A stretch of 64,000 bases of DNA from Symsagittifera roscoffensis (taxonomy: Eukaryota > Xenacoelomorpha > Acoela > Convolutidae), in the NCBI RefSeq assembly GCF_963678635.1, contig NC_087065.1, positions 59,050,754 through 59,114,753 of the forward strand, read 5' to 3'. Positions 1 to 10,239 of this stretch are shown piece by piece. How positions within the stretch are numbered: the first letter of the stretch is position 1; the number at the start of each line of letters is the position of its first letter. A program made the translations under genes and the position numbers. The notes beneath the pieces are model-generated. The model did no database searches and was not told the origin of the DNA. It was given only the letters and a program-made list of their open reading frames with translations.

Positions 1-748
1 ACTCTGGCTTTGAGCCGGTAACCATCCGCTCTTTGGGCCTAGCCCCTTTCTGCATGTCAAGCTCGCGTTGTCGTTGCTGGATCCTCTCGAGCTCCGACTT
101 CAGTTGCTCACAATTCGCTGCATTCTCTCGTACTCTTTGTTCCTGTAGATGCTCAGCCTTCAACATATCCAGTTCCCTCCGCGCTTGGTCCTTCTCGACG
201 ACCGCTTGATCCCTCTCAAGTTTCGCTTGATCTCTCTCAAGCTTCGCTTGATCCCGGTCAAGGTTCGCCTTGTTCCTCTCCCGCTGAGTCCTCTCAAGCT
301 CTCTCTTCATGATGCTGAGGTCTGGATACGCTTCCCCCGGTTGTTGCGCTCGCGACATCGATGGCATCTTGCTCGTGCTCTGGCCTGTAGATCTGACTGA
401 TGGTCTGATCGGTAGTGGGAACTGCCCTGCGCCATACTAGGTATTGTTGCTCAAGCCAGGGTTCCTTGCCAAGTCGAACCCCCTTATTGCTCCATCCACA
501 TTCCAGGACAGCCATCTGGTTTGCTCTTGGTTGGATATTCCATCGGTGGTGTAGCCGACCATCAAAACCGCTTCTGTCGCAGACTCCCGGCATTCGCCCT
601 GTTCCTCCAACTGGAGGATGGCATTCAGCATCACCGCCATTCTCTCATCCACTTGAGTGTAATCCAAGTCCCTCAGGCGTCTGTACAACTCATCAAGTGT
701 GGGCCTTTTCAAAGCCGATGGCATGGACTTCCAGAATCGATCTGCCAT
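1..748 (-). pseudogene. ORF downstream of pol with long coiled coil, partial at window edge
   Basis: The reading frame starts at MADRFWKSMP (748) and stays in one frame to the window edge. It is broken once, by an in-frame TAG at 437-439. The first 103 codons are helical and charged. After the stop, a Pro/Ser/Thr stretch leads into a coiled coil with a near-perfect 7-residue repeat, KLERDQA (about positions 300 to 200), followed by Gln/Arg/Glu-rich helix to the edge. It sits 458 bp behind the pol stop on the same strand. It could be a third ORF of the gypsy element in the env position, or the gag of a second element. There is no signal peptide, membrane segment or zinc knuckle in the visible part. 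The function is not recognised. If the TAG is a damaged CAG, the copy is a pseudogene. Confidence 0.55.
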
Positions 749-1205
749 TTCTGTAACTTCCTGGTGATCTTGAGTACTAGCAACTTGAGTTTTACCTGAG
801 CAACTTGAGTTTTACCTGAGCAACTTGAGTATTAAACTAGCAACTTGAGTATTGCTTCTTGAAGCGCTGTTTAATTTGCGTTTTCGTTTAAGGACTTCCT
901 TTCTTCAATTGAATGCAGTTGGATAGTCAATTTGACTTTACCAAATCAATCTGAAAATAACACCCGATTTTTAGATTAACAGGCCATGTTCCTAACCTAA
1001 AAACCCCCTTTACCACTATAGTTAAAATCCTTTCCTTCTCGTCCTACTAAAATAGTTCAATTGGAAATTTTCTAAAAGCATGCAGATTCATTTTATGTTT
1101 TAGCACCATCAATCGTTTAAAATTTAATTGTCATGCCAATCACCTTTAAGATTCTTTACCTGTTTTGTACCCCCACACCTAACTCGAGACCCCCGTGTAC
1201 CCGAC
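749..1205. other. AT-rich non-coding gap between pol and the downstream ORF
   Basis: No open frame of note. On the minus strand the pol stop is followed within about 40 bases by a purine-rich run, GGTGTGGGGG (about 1171-1180). This is a possible polypurine tract and hence the start of a 3' LTR, but I see no copy of the following sequence behind gag. A 20-bp tandem repeat lies at its far end. Confidence 0.4.
778..858. repeat. Four tandem copies of a ~20-bp motif
   Basis: The unit is close to GCAACTTGAGTATTACCTGA. Copies 1 to 4 differ at a few bases, mainly in the tract after TTGAG. It lies just upstream (minus strand) of the coiled-coil ORF start at 748. A weakly similar stretch, gagcaactcgagaattaaa, occurs near 12,806. 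Confidence 0.7.
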
Positions 1206-1682
1206 TCAGGCGATGCTCAAGTAGTATTTCTTGTGAAGATGTACCATTATCTCAGTTTCTGCGAAGACCACGTGTAGGATAGCGTACAATTCCCTTGGGC
1301 TCAGTTTGCCCCTGTTTGGGTCATACACCGGCATTGAGACCTCCGTTATCCCTCTTTCAATCATGAAGTCTCGTAGTCTTGTTAGTGCCAACATCACGTG
1401 TTCGGGATCAATCGTGTTCCTGTCATTGACCCTCGTCACTAGGAGGCACAGGTATTTGCCCGGGACTTGTGCTACTGATGGTGGAAGCGCGGCCATTCCT
1501 CCCAGTCCCGGTCTCTGTCTAAACAGAAACTCCACATTCTGGTATTCTCTCTTGAAGTCAGCCTCCAGTCTTGATTTGAAATTCATGTCCGCCGTGATAC
1601 AGATTGCGCTAGTCCTCTCTGACAGAATGAAGTCACTATCCGTTATCAGGACATTTGCCGAGTATTCGTTTGGTATTTCAAA
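1206..1682 (-). other. Macro (ADP-ribose-binding-like) domain at the end of gypsy pol
   Basis: Seen: a strand-like segment SANVLITDSDFILSERTSA, then ICITADMNFKSRLEADF, then GKYLCLLVTRV, a long helix, GITEVSMPVYD, and finally VVFAETEIMVHLH at the C-terminus. This follows, in order and spacing, the TARG1/ALC1-type macro domains (human OARD1). Those have a hydrophobic strand ending in D, an amphipathic F-K helix, a YLITK strand, a helix, a VxSMPRIGCGLD loop, and a VFxxTDIxITVY strand. The glycine-rich substrate loops (GAGIA and GCGLD) and the catalytic Lys and Asp of TARG1 are not preserved; the aligned residues are KSRLE, DPNRGK and Arg. Inference: the macro fold is kept, but the hydrolase chemistry is probably lost or changed. 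An alternative is an unrelated Rossmann-like fold. Confidence 0.65.
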
Positions 1683-2870
1683 CTTCGTTTTGAAATTCCG
1701 TCCTATGGTAGGCTCGGCCTCCTCCCCATCCAGTTTCAGTCCGCACGTTTCTCTCACTTCCCTGAGTTTCTTTATCATTAAATTTTCGGTGTGGGTAAGT
1801 CCTACCCCCACTCCCCGGACAAAAATATTTATCGACGTCCCCGTCGATGATGCTGGGTCTGAATTATCTGGCGGAATGTCGAGTGGGCTGTCTGTTACCG
1901 TCCAGCCGAAAAGAGGATTCTCCGTTTTCATGTACTTTCCCGCTGATATGTCAACTTGCTGTATGCTTTGTCCTTCTTCGCTTTCGTTCTTGACATTGCG
2001 CATCCATTCTAATATCCGCAGGTTCGTATTCTCCCTCCTCTCTATCTCGCTCTGTTCTAAATCCGTCTCCCGCTCCGGTGTCGAGTAGACTTCCTGTGGG
2101 TAGTGTTCATTATCATTGATGATTTGCCATTCACCATCTGCCGCCAGCTCGCCCACACTTAGTAGTTCTTTGCCTAGGTCGTCGGGCTGTATCGTATCAA
2201 TCAGGAAATCGTCCCCATACCTGTTATACCTCATGCCTGTGCGTTTGCGATTGCCACTGCTTGTCCCCGCTGGTATTGATAAGTCTGGTTCTGTCCACTT
2301 CGGCACCTCACCTTGCTCCGGATCCTTCCAGTCTTCTTCCACAAAAGATTCCGCTTCAGAGTTCGCTTCTATTTTTTCATTGTCATCCAAACTCAAGTTC
2401 TCATTGCCATCATTCTTCTCTCTGGTGCCTTTTTCGTTCACTTCACATGCTGGCTCCACCAGTAGGTACTCTAGTCCCTCCATGTCCTTTGGTATACACC
2501 AGTCCTCTGGGGATGGGACATGAGGCTTCAGGTTCTCAAAATGTGCTACTCGCCCAGTACTCAAGCGGTAGAACCGTCCTTGTTGATGTACTTCCGTTAT
2601 CATGAATGGTCCTCTCCATTTCTTGAGTAGTTTCTTCGTCCCTTTGGGCGGTATAACATTCTGGAAAACCCACACGTACTGGCCCACTTCATATGGCTTC
2701 GCCTGTAAAATCCTTTCATCATATTTCTTGCGCTGTCTCATTTGTGCTTGCGCAGTGTTCCTCCTGCATAGCTCGTTTAATTCCTGCTGTCTCCTGATCG
2801 CTTCTTTCACGTAAGCTTGAGGCGACGTCCTCTTCACTTCATATTCCGGGTAAAAGAATGTCAGGAGCAT
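1206..2870 (-). pseudogene. Integrase C-terminus plus acidic linker and macro-like C-terminal domain
   Basis: An uninterrupted 554-codon frame. The first ~110 residues are the integrase C-terminal region. They contain a basic helix and the GPY/F-type motif KKWRGPFMITEV...FYRLSTG found in Ty3/gypsy integrases. Residues ~120-390 are acidic and low in complexity, with many E/D/S/N. Residues ~397-554 read as a macro domain (see separate entry). The frame joins the upstream integrase frame only through a shift near 2,880, in an AG-dinucleotide run, a typical slippage site. The long intact frame, compared with the battered gag, suggests this part was under selection until recently. Chromodomain motifs, common at this position in other gypsy elements, are absent. 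Confidence 0.85.
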
Positions 2871-2874
2871 TGCT

Positions 2875-3621
2875 CTCTCTCTCTGCCTGTCAACATCATG
2901 AAAGGACTGATGCCCGTTGTTGAGTGTTGAGTACTGTTGTATGCCCCTACGACTTGCGGCAGATATCTATCTCAGTCTGTCATGTATCTTGAGCAGTATA
3001 CCCTCAGCATATTCACCAACGTTCTATTGTGTCTCTCTACCAGCCCGTTGGTCTGAGGCTGGTAAGTCGTCGAATGTGCTTGAGCAATGTGTGACCTCTT
3101 CATTAATTCTTTAGTCAAGTCCCCCACAAAGGCCTTGCCGTTGTCTGACTGAAAAGTCATTGGACAACCATACCTCGATAACCAATGGGTTATCAAGTGG
3201 TCACAAGTCTCCTCTGCCGAAGCTGTCTGACACGGCACCGCTTCTGCCAGCTTTGTGAAGTGGTCAATTATAACCAGTATCTGGTTATACCCCGACTCCG
3301 TCATGCAGATCTTCTGATGGTCTATCTGCACCACTTCATTAAATTCCGAGCTTTCCACCGACTTGAGTGGGAATTTCATCTTCCTTGGGTCTTTCACTTG
3401 CAGGCATGCCAGGCATGCATTCACCCACCTCTCTTGCAAGCTTTCCTCAATCCTGGCCAATCGAACCTGTGAAGTATTCTTTGTTGCACCTTGTCTATCC
3501 CCTGGTGCCCCATTTGATCGTGCGATCTGAACAGCACCTCTGTCTGATACAATTGCGGTAATATGATGAGATTGTGTTTGTGTAAAACCCTCTCCTCGTC
3601 TTTTCTCTTGCATGCTACCAC
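2875..3621 (-). pseudogene. Integrase zinc-binding and catalytic core
   Basis: The HHCC zinc module is visible: HDQMGH (two His) and CLACL (CX2C), split by a frameshift near 3,435. The catalytic core follows. The first Asp is in VVQIDHQKIC, the second in TFQSDNGKAF, and the Glu in TNGLVERHNR, giving a complete DDE triad. Stops: TAA at 3646-3648 just before the module, and TGA at 2972-2974 after RYMTD, where a Trp codon is likely. A second shift in the AG run near 2,880 moves the frame into the next segment. In life this protein would insert the cDNA copy into host chromatin. Confidence 0.88.
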
Positions 3622-3645
3622 CCCGTCAGCTGTGTGATAGAGTAA

Positions 3646-4605
3646 TTATTTCCTTTCTTTGTAGAACTGGCTCAGGATCTTGTAGCTGTCTTCTTCATGT
3701 TATTCTTTCTCCTTGGACCCCATTCGGATCCATTTGGAGAGGTTACTTGTCATCTTGTCATTCTTCTGGGCTCTTATCAGGTCCGACAGCCTATATCTCG
3801 CCTTGACATGTTCCTTCAGAGCCATGATCTGTCCATTCATTTCCCCAGGGTTGTGGATGTCGTCATTCAGCTTCACGCATACTATCCTCTTTACTATTTT
3901 CATGCCATCTTCTGGCACCAGATTTGTTCTGACATTTGAGTTGCATGATAGTTCCCTGAATGGTTTCTTCGAAACCGCAACTCTTTCAAGTTCTTCACCT
4001 CCTCGTACTTCCTGTACGTCCAAGTTGAAGGTTCCTGAGGACGGATCTGTTTGTAATTCCCTGTCGCGGTGTCTAATCTTTTCTTCTGCCAATATCATGC
4101 AGAGACTATCTTGATTGTCGCTGCTCTCTTCCGAGTCCTCATCCCACATTTCACACTCCCCGGACAAATTTCCTCCTTCAGTGTATCCTTCCTCCGTGGA
4201 CGTGGTCCGCTCCCCGGACTCTTGACCTAGTCCCAGGTATTCAGCCTTTTCCTTGAACTCCACTCTCTTTTTCCTAACCCGAGTCTGTTCAAGTATGTCG
4301 GCCGGAATTTTTTCAACCAGTGACTGCATCACTTCCTTCCCATCAGGTTTAGTCACCTTCGAGGTATTTCCATCACTAACTATCCCGCTCTTTCGCAGTT
4401 TTGTGACCTCAGGTTCCTCCTTACTATTTTTTTGGATCACGGGCTTATCATCTGCTAGTTTCTCGAGTAACCTCTTTAAGTCATCGTCTATTTGTGCCTC
4501 TCCCGTCTCCACCTGGTTAAGATCATAGCCTTTTGCTTTGAGCGTCTCCCTCACGATCTTTGACTTGAGCATTATTCCTATCGGCATCCCTTGGTTCTTT
4601 TTCAA
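3646..4605 (-). pseudogene. Acidic linker of pol between RNase H and integrase
   Basis: About 300 codons, in the same frame as the RT/RNase H segment upstream and separated from it by TAA at 4657-4659. It ends at TAA 3700-3702 and then continues in the same frame to TAA 3646-3648. The sequence is rich in Lys/Glu/Asp and Ser and has no recognised catalytic motif. Its end (RYRLSDLIRAQ) leads into the integrase zinc module. Such long spacers are known from this group of invertebrate gypsy elements. The role is unknown, perhaps a tether or an accessory to integrase. Confidence 0.7.
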
Positions 4606-4656
4606 GATTGTTTTCTCCGGAGTTTCTTTTGGTAATTCGAGGTGATCTTTTATTGG

Positions 4657-5715
4657 TTAGCCTGATTTGTCCAACCATCTTGTGAGTGGAAGACTGTCGT
4701 AGGTTTCCTTGTCCATGAAGGAGAAGCCATCCTTGATCTCAGGTCTATCTGCCTCCCTCTGTTCTTGTCTCTCGTAGAACTCCGTCTTCTTGCTCAAGCT
4801 GTCAGCGTTTTGATGTTTGTCTCGTGTTCTATGCTCAATTATCATGTTGTATCCATCCAAGCGAACTATCCACCTCCCAATGTAACTTTGGTCCATTGAG
4901 TACGTTTTCAGCCAGCTTAGTGCCATGTTGTCGACTCGCAGCTTGAATGGCTCGCTGCCTAGGTACGCTCTATATTTCTCGACAAAGGTAACCACCGCAA
5001 ACATCTGTGCTTTCGGTGCCCCGTACTTCATTTCCGTGTCACTTAAGACTTTGCTCCCGTAAGCTATTGGTCTCAAGACTGTTTTCCCGTTCCACTCTTG
5101 TTCCTGATGGAGAATTCCAGAAATCGCTACTACCGACGCATCCGTATCCAGCACGTACATCCCCTTTTCTGTAGGCATCCCTAGTACTGGTGCCTCGCAC
5201 AACTCTTTCTTTATTCTCTGGAGTGACTCTTCTGCTGCGTTGTTCCACGTGAACTTCTTGCCCTTGTGTCTCATCAACTGTTGCATCGGGTAAACCTTGT
5301 CTGCATAGCCTTTGATGAATTCTCTGTAGTAATTTGCAAAACCCAGGAAGCTCATCAATTGGTGTTCCATTTTTGGCGATTTCCAAGTTAGAACTGCTTC
5401 TACTGCGTCTGGATCTGGTCTGATGCCGTGTCTGTCCACCATTCTGCCCAAGTATTTTATCGAATCCTTGAGTATCTCGCACTTTGATGGTTTGCACTTT
5501 AGCCCCGACCTCTTCATACACGCAAACACCTCATCAAGTCTCTCAATAAGGTCTTCCAGTGTGGGTGTCGCTATTACCACGTCATCCACATTGCACATTA
5601 CCAGATTGCCGTACTTCTTCGTCACAACTATCAGCGCGTGTGCCATCAATCGCTGAAATGTGGCTGTGGCATTGCAAAGACCAAACGGCATCCGTTTCCA
5701 TTGAAACAGACCCAA
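4657..5715 (-). pseudogene. Reverse transcriptase palm/thumb and RNase H
   Basis: Opens with LFQWKRMPFGLCNATATFQ, the conserved RT motif before the active site. The catalytic box reads NVDD (codons at 5592-5581), where Ty3 elements normally have YVDD, so the Tyr is lost by a single base change. LGFANYYREFI and the connection domain follow. RNase H has VLDTDASVVAISG with its catalytic Asp pair and the late HQNADSLSKK motif. The frame ends at TAA 4657-4659 and then resumes in frame. The upstream part of RT lies in another frame across a deletion near 5,840. Confidence 0.93.
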
Positions 5716-5813
5716 CTCGCAGGCAAACCCTGTCTTGTCCCTGTCCTGCTTCCTGGGTGGTACCTGCCAAAAGGCTGAACCTAAATCAAGATTCGTAAAA
5801 AATTTTGCATCAC

Positions 5814-6980
5814 CTAACTTCGAGAGGCTCTCATCAATTCTAGGTATGGGAAGTTCAGGTATCGAAAGTCACAACAAAACCTCAACTGGTCGCCTTTCTT
5901 TTTGGTCATCACTATTCCACACGCCCAAGGTGATTTGGATGATTCTATCATGTCATACTCTAGTAGCGTTTCAATCTCCTTTCTGCACGCATCCGATTTG
6001 TGTGGGGTCATGCGCCTCGCCCCCTCCCTGTGCGGTATTGCGTTTTCCTCAAGTTCTATTTCATGCTCAACAAAATTACAACACCCGTTGTCTGCCTTAT
6101 GTCTTGAAAAAACTTCCTCGTTCCGTTCTAGTATATCCTTGATGGCTTCGAGCTGTTCGTCCGTTAACTTGCCTCTTAAATGTTCAATTTCCGGCAGGAC
6201 CGGTTTATCACTCTGCATTTCATCTAGTGTGGGCCGTTCCGGGAAATTCGAACAGCTCGATAGTCCATCGTCTGTCTCGGACTTAAGTGACTTCACAAGA
6301 CCTGATGAACCTTTTATTTTCTTCAATCGTCTCAAGATACAAATTTTGTCCCTATGATTGGGACAATCAACAACTTCATTTTGTTTATGGTTTTCAGTCA
6401 TTTCATATCGAGTTTTTACGGGTAAAGCATATCCCAGTTTCCTCCCCCTCTGTATCTTAATTGGTATGTCAAGGGTATTCAACAAGCCACTCACGCAGAG
6501 ACCGCTCTTCGTTATCGAGAAGGATCTTCCTAAAACAGCAGCACTTTGACTATTTGGATTTGGGACTATGCATACCTGCTTGTTGTCACTTAGTTCATTG
6601 TAATTTTTCATTCGTAAGCTTACGATCGCCGCTTCGTTCGCCTTTAGCCTCACTCTCCTACTCAAGAATACCGGTGCTTTGGTCTCATTTGCCATTATTA
6701 AATTTACCGGTTTGATTGCGTACCTCCTATCCGGGTTCCGTATCCTGAACATTGCGTTGTTTAGATCAATCGCTACATCAAAGATCCTGATGAAGTCTCT
6801 CCCAAAAATAAATTGGTCAGACTCATCTAGGTTTTCTACCACAAGAAAGCTCATCCACAGGTTGCGTTCCCCCAGATTCAGTGCTATTATCGGCGTTCTG
6901 CCCAACACCCGCAGCGCCCCTTTGTTTGCAGCTGACAACCGTATTCTTGAATCTATCAAATCTTTTTTGTTGAAGCCCAT
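5814..6980 (-). pseudogene. Protease C-terminal half and N-terminal reverse transcriptase
   Basis: The first part completes the aspartic protease: ALRVLGRTPIIALNLG, then FIFGRDFIRIFDV, the flap-to-C-terminal strand typical of retropepsins. After a spacer of some 190 residues, RT begins with GKLTDEQLEAIKDILERN. It continues through CNFVEHEIELEENAIPHREG and SPWACGIVMTKKKGD to FCCDFRYLN. The frame is lost right after YLN, where roughly 22 bases are missing from the usual continuation, near 5,840. The correct RT frame then runs 5,835-5,716 without an ORF start of its own. Confidence 0.9.
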
Positions 6981-7174
6981 TCGTTCCCAAGTTTCGAGAT
7001 TGGTATGACACTCAAGACCGCTCCCGTATCAAGTAACCCACGTAACTGAGTCTTCTTGCCACTTATGTCGAGCACATGTAGTGTCACATCTGCCTCTGTC
7101 CCGATGTGCATTGCATCTTCCTCAAGCATGGCGCAGTGTCCAATCGATCTCACTTTCAACTCTTCTTTTCCCAC
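6956..7174 (-). pseudogene. Aspartic protease N-terminal half
   Basis: Contains GLLDTGAVLSVIPIS, the catalytic DTGA motif of retroviral-type aspartic proteases. The frame joins the upstream zinc-knuckle ORF through a one-base gain in an A-run near 7,189. It joins the downstream protease half through a two-base gain (or one-base loss) near 7,005. Both breaks fall inside one protease domain, so this copy cannot make active enzyme. Confidence 0.85.
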
Positions 7175-8402
7175 GTAGATTTTGCCCTATGAGATCTTCA
7201 TCACATGTTATTATTGTTTTCGTATAGATGTTGATCCCATCTATATTTAGCATCACTTCATGTGGACCATAAGCTTCTGTGTACCTGTTATCAACTCGGA
7301 CTGACTTGCTACCCCCTCTCGTGAGTAGTGCCCTCAATGCTCTAGAAGTCGTTTGTGGGCTTATACAACTCAAGTAATCTGCGTACACATCAATGTGCAT
7401 GATTGTCTGGTCACTTGGTTCGCTCAAACTTCTCGTTACCTCATGGCCGCCCACAGTGATTATTGACATTATTCTTGCCCCGATCTTCGTTATACCGAAT
7501 GGCTTCCCCGTCACCATCTTTACAGTGTTGCAGTTTCCATTTTTTGTCGACCCCGCTACAGCCTCTGGTATTGATTGCGAGCAACTTAATGCTTCGTTCA
7601 TTTTCTGTCTTTCGATCTCTTGCTTCAGCCGTTCTTCTATTTCTTTCGCTGCCAGGTCCTGTTTCACTTTGTTGATAGCTTCCGTCGCCGCCTTCTCATA
7701 ATTTATTTCTAGGGCGTTCCTTGCCGTGGCCTCTGTTGCACTGTTAACTTGCGTCACAGCTTTCCCTGTTTTCTTCGGCAGTTCCGCACTTGGTGTTTCT
7801 AGATTTTTCGTTTCAAATTCACCTTGTTTATTTCTCTGGTTCTGTACCGCTGCTAACGCCACTTTGTGTTTTGGATGACTCTGATTCTTGACCGCCTCCC
7901 AAAACAACGGACAGTCCATCCTGAAGTTTCCCTCTTGGTTGCAGAAGAAGCATCTTGCACCTATTTTGATGATCAAGCCACTATAGAACTCGTGTTCCTC
8001 CATCTGGCTCATATCTTCCTCATCGGGTGCATATCCCAAACTCTTCATGCCCTGCTTGTATGTCGTGCAATCCGCCACATGATGGTCAGCTGACCCGCAG
8101 TTCGCGCATGATCTGCGTTTGTCCATGTCATCTCTGGGCTTGTACCATGACGACCTTTGTGGCTGACTCCCCCCTTGCGTATTCCTGTTGTCTGAGTACG
8201 AGTATTTCTTGGGTTTCATTAGCATGTATTCTCTTGACTTCTGCCTCATCTCTTCTGGAGCTGGTGCACTGTCTTTCGACAATGTATAGTAAGTTGCTAA
8301 CATCGTTCTCAAGTCATCACTCCTTACCCCATCAATGAACTTTGAGGCGATGCTGAAGTTCCTTCTATTGGTAGATTCTTCCGGGTCACTCCTTCTTCTC
8401 AA
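7122..8402 (-). pseudogene. Gag C-terminus: capsid end, zinc knuckles, linker to protease
   Basis: The N-terminal part is capsid-like helix (FIDGVRSDDLRTML). A zinc knuckle CANCGSADHHVADC (CX2CX4HX4C) follows, then a second module CFFCNQEGNFRMDC, which has Asn-Phe where a knuckle His is expected. After that comes a long Glu/Lys/Ala-rich coiled segment (about residues 190-270). The end of the frame, past ITCDEDLIGQ, is out of frame because of the A-run insertion near 7,189. The same frame extends upstream through stop codons into the gag N-terminus. Confidence 0.88.
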
Positions 8403-8465
8403 GCTCTCAAGATCATCTAGGAACCTGTCTATCGATTCATCGTCCCTTTGCCTTCTCTTTTCAAA

Positions 8466-9998
8466 TCACATCATCGCTTGATGACCCTTCATGCCTAAGC
8501 CGAATCGATTTAACAATATTTCGAAGATTTTGTCCGCTGTATCGCGTTCCTCTTCTTTCTTCGCAACCACGCATTTCAATGCCGTGCCTTCCAGGTTGCT
8601 CAGTATCGCTGTGCATGCTTCCCTCTCATCGTTCAGGTTGTCTTGTTCCAAGTGCAACCTCATGATTTCTACCCAAGTGTCAATGCATCCGTCTGAATCA
8701 TCTTTGAATTCTTTTGGTTTCTAGAAAGTTTTCCTGGATTTGTTGCTTCCTCTGTCACTCGAGTCGGTGTTCCTTGTGGCGAAGGCTTCTAGTGTCCTGT
8801 TCATCATTTCCCAGGTAATTGCTCATGTCATGGCATCCGGTCCCACGTTGTTGTGAGTCGTGGAGTCCCCTGGACCACTGGTTGTGTTCGCTGTTCCACT
8901 TTTTATAATCGCCTTGGCCCCCATCGGTGCCGTACTCGCAGCCTCCCGGGGTACTGGTAACGGTGCTGACTGTCCTTTGTTCCTTTGTGGTTCCACGAAG
9001 TCAACCCTATTACCTTGTGTCCGCTCCGCCGCTGGCCTGTCTTGTGGTGTTGAATTCCTCAAGATAGCGTCTAACTTTGTCTGTATTGCACTTGAGCTCT
9101 CAGCCTGGTCCCTACTCATCGTATCCATTCTCGTTTCCAAACTCCCCAACTGGCTATTCACTGCGTCATATCGCTGCTTCATTTCTCGCATGTCTTTTCT
9201 GATGTTCTTGTCTCGCTCTCCATTAGTGGTGTGTATTTTTCCCGACATCTGCTGAAGCTTTTCCTCTGTTGCTCTCGCTAGATGGAAATAGCTGTCCAGG
9301 TACTCATGTTTGTTGTTTCTCATTTCCTTCCTTATCACGTTTCTATCCTATTCGCTGTGCTTCAGTTTCTCGTCTATCTGATCTAGCTTCGCCATCAAGT
9401 CACTTAGCTCAAGAGTAGTTGTTCCATGGTCCGTTGTTGTCCTGTAGTCGGTCGCTGTTCCCGGTTTTTTCTGATCCTCGTTTTGGTCGGTGTCTGTCGA
9501 TCTCGTGGATACTGTTCCGAATGTTTTGCTTTTATCGGCTTTCGTCTCCTCCACTGCTGCGTCTCTCAATTTCATTCCGACCATCATCGCCAATCTTTCA
9601 GTAAAAGACGTTCTTTTTGCTTGAGACTCGTCCTTCACCGTTTCTGGCATGTTGCCTGTTGTGTCTTCCACGTTGTCTATCGGTGAGAACTCCATGGGCT
9701 TCGGATTAGGTTCTTCCGCATTGGGCATCGGAGTTGACTCTGTCGTCTTCTTTCCCACTTCATCCACACTTTGATCCGGTGTCTCTAGTTCAATCTCGAT
9801 GGTGGGTTCTGCTTGTTTCCCTTCCGTGCCCTCTTTTGCTCTGTTCTCCGTATTACTCCTCGTGTTGACCATACTAACTGAAAAGTTCTTCTTTGTTACC
9901 TTTGGACCCATTGATGTCGTTTTAAGTAGCGACGAGTTATACTTTGTCTTCGCTTCGGTAGGTCTTTTTTCAGCTACCGGTACCCTGCTCCGCCTCAT
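8466..9998 (-). pseudogene. Gag N-terminal region with in-frame stops
   Basis: Starts at MRRSRVPVAEKRP. The leader is acidic, Thr/Ser/Pro-rich and disordered. A coiled coil follows (DLMAKLDQIDEKLK through MSGKIHTTNG and YDAVNSQLGSLETRMD), then a capsid-like part (GCIDTWVEIMRLHLEQDN, FEILLNRFGLGMKG). One frame is kept through the whole 1.5 kb and on into the zinc-knuckle part. It is cut by four stops: TAG 9348-9350, TGA 8823-8825, TAG 8721-8723 and TGA 8466-8468. Each is explained by one C-to-T change in CAG or CGA, or by Trp codon damage. The WxxxMRLHLE capsid region matches the Ty3/gypsy gag style. Confidence 0.85.
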
Positions 9999-10239
9999 TA
10001 TTTTTATTTACAATTGTTCCTATTTACAGTATTACTATCTACAAAATTCTACTCTAAGGTTAAAACCTCTTTTGACAAAATTTTATAAAAAGAAGTTTAC
10101 AATTTGCTAAAAACAACGTTTCCTGAGCTTTTGAAAATTCTATATGCTAGGATTGGATAGAAAATTTGATTTTGCAATTGGTTCCTTCAACCTGTCTTAG
10201 TACTCTTTTAGTACCGTCAACCCCCTTCTTTATACTGTT
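9999..10239. other. AT-rich leader upstream of gag
   Basis: No ORF on the minus strand upstream of the gag start. The stretch is A/T-rich with runs such as tttataaaaagaag. A primer-binding site would be expected near here, but I cannot identify one with confidence. Confidence 0.4.

Larger units (their letters stand above)
1206..9998 (-). mobile_element. Degraded Ty3/gypsy (Metaviridae-class) retroelement, coding core
   Basis: Minus-strand order is gag, zinc knuckles, protease, reverse transcriptase, RNase H, linker, integrase, then a C-terminal extension. Integrase after RNase H is the Ty3/gypsy order. Diagnostic motifs are a CX2C...H...C knuckle, the LLDTGA protease motif, FGLCNATATFQ in RT, DTDAS in RNase H, and HHCC plus DDE residues in integrase. 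Many stops and frameshifts break the reading frames, yet long stretches stay in one frame, so inactivation looks fairly recent. I could not find matching long terminal repeats by eye on either side. The true ends are unknown; the element may run from before base 1 to about 13.4 kb. The block is visibly less T-rich than the host introns beyond 13.5 kb. Confidence 0.9.

Noticed and set aside
1306-2605. Plus-strand ORFs opposite the pol C-terminus
   Set aside because: Shadows of the long minus-strand frame, which has recognisable domains.
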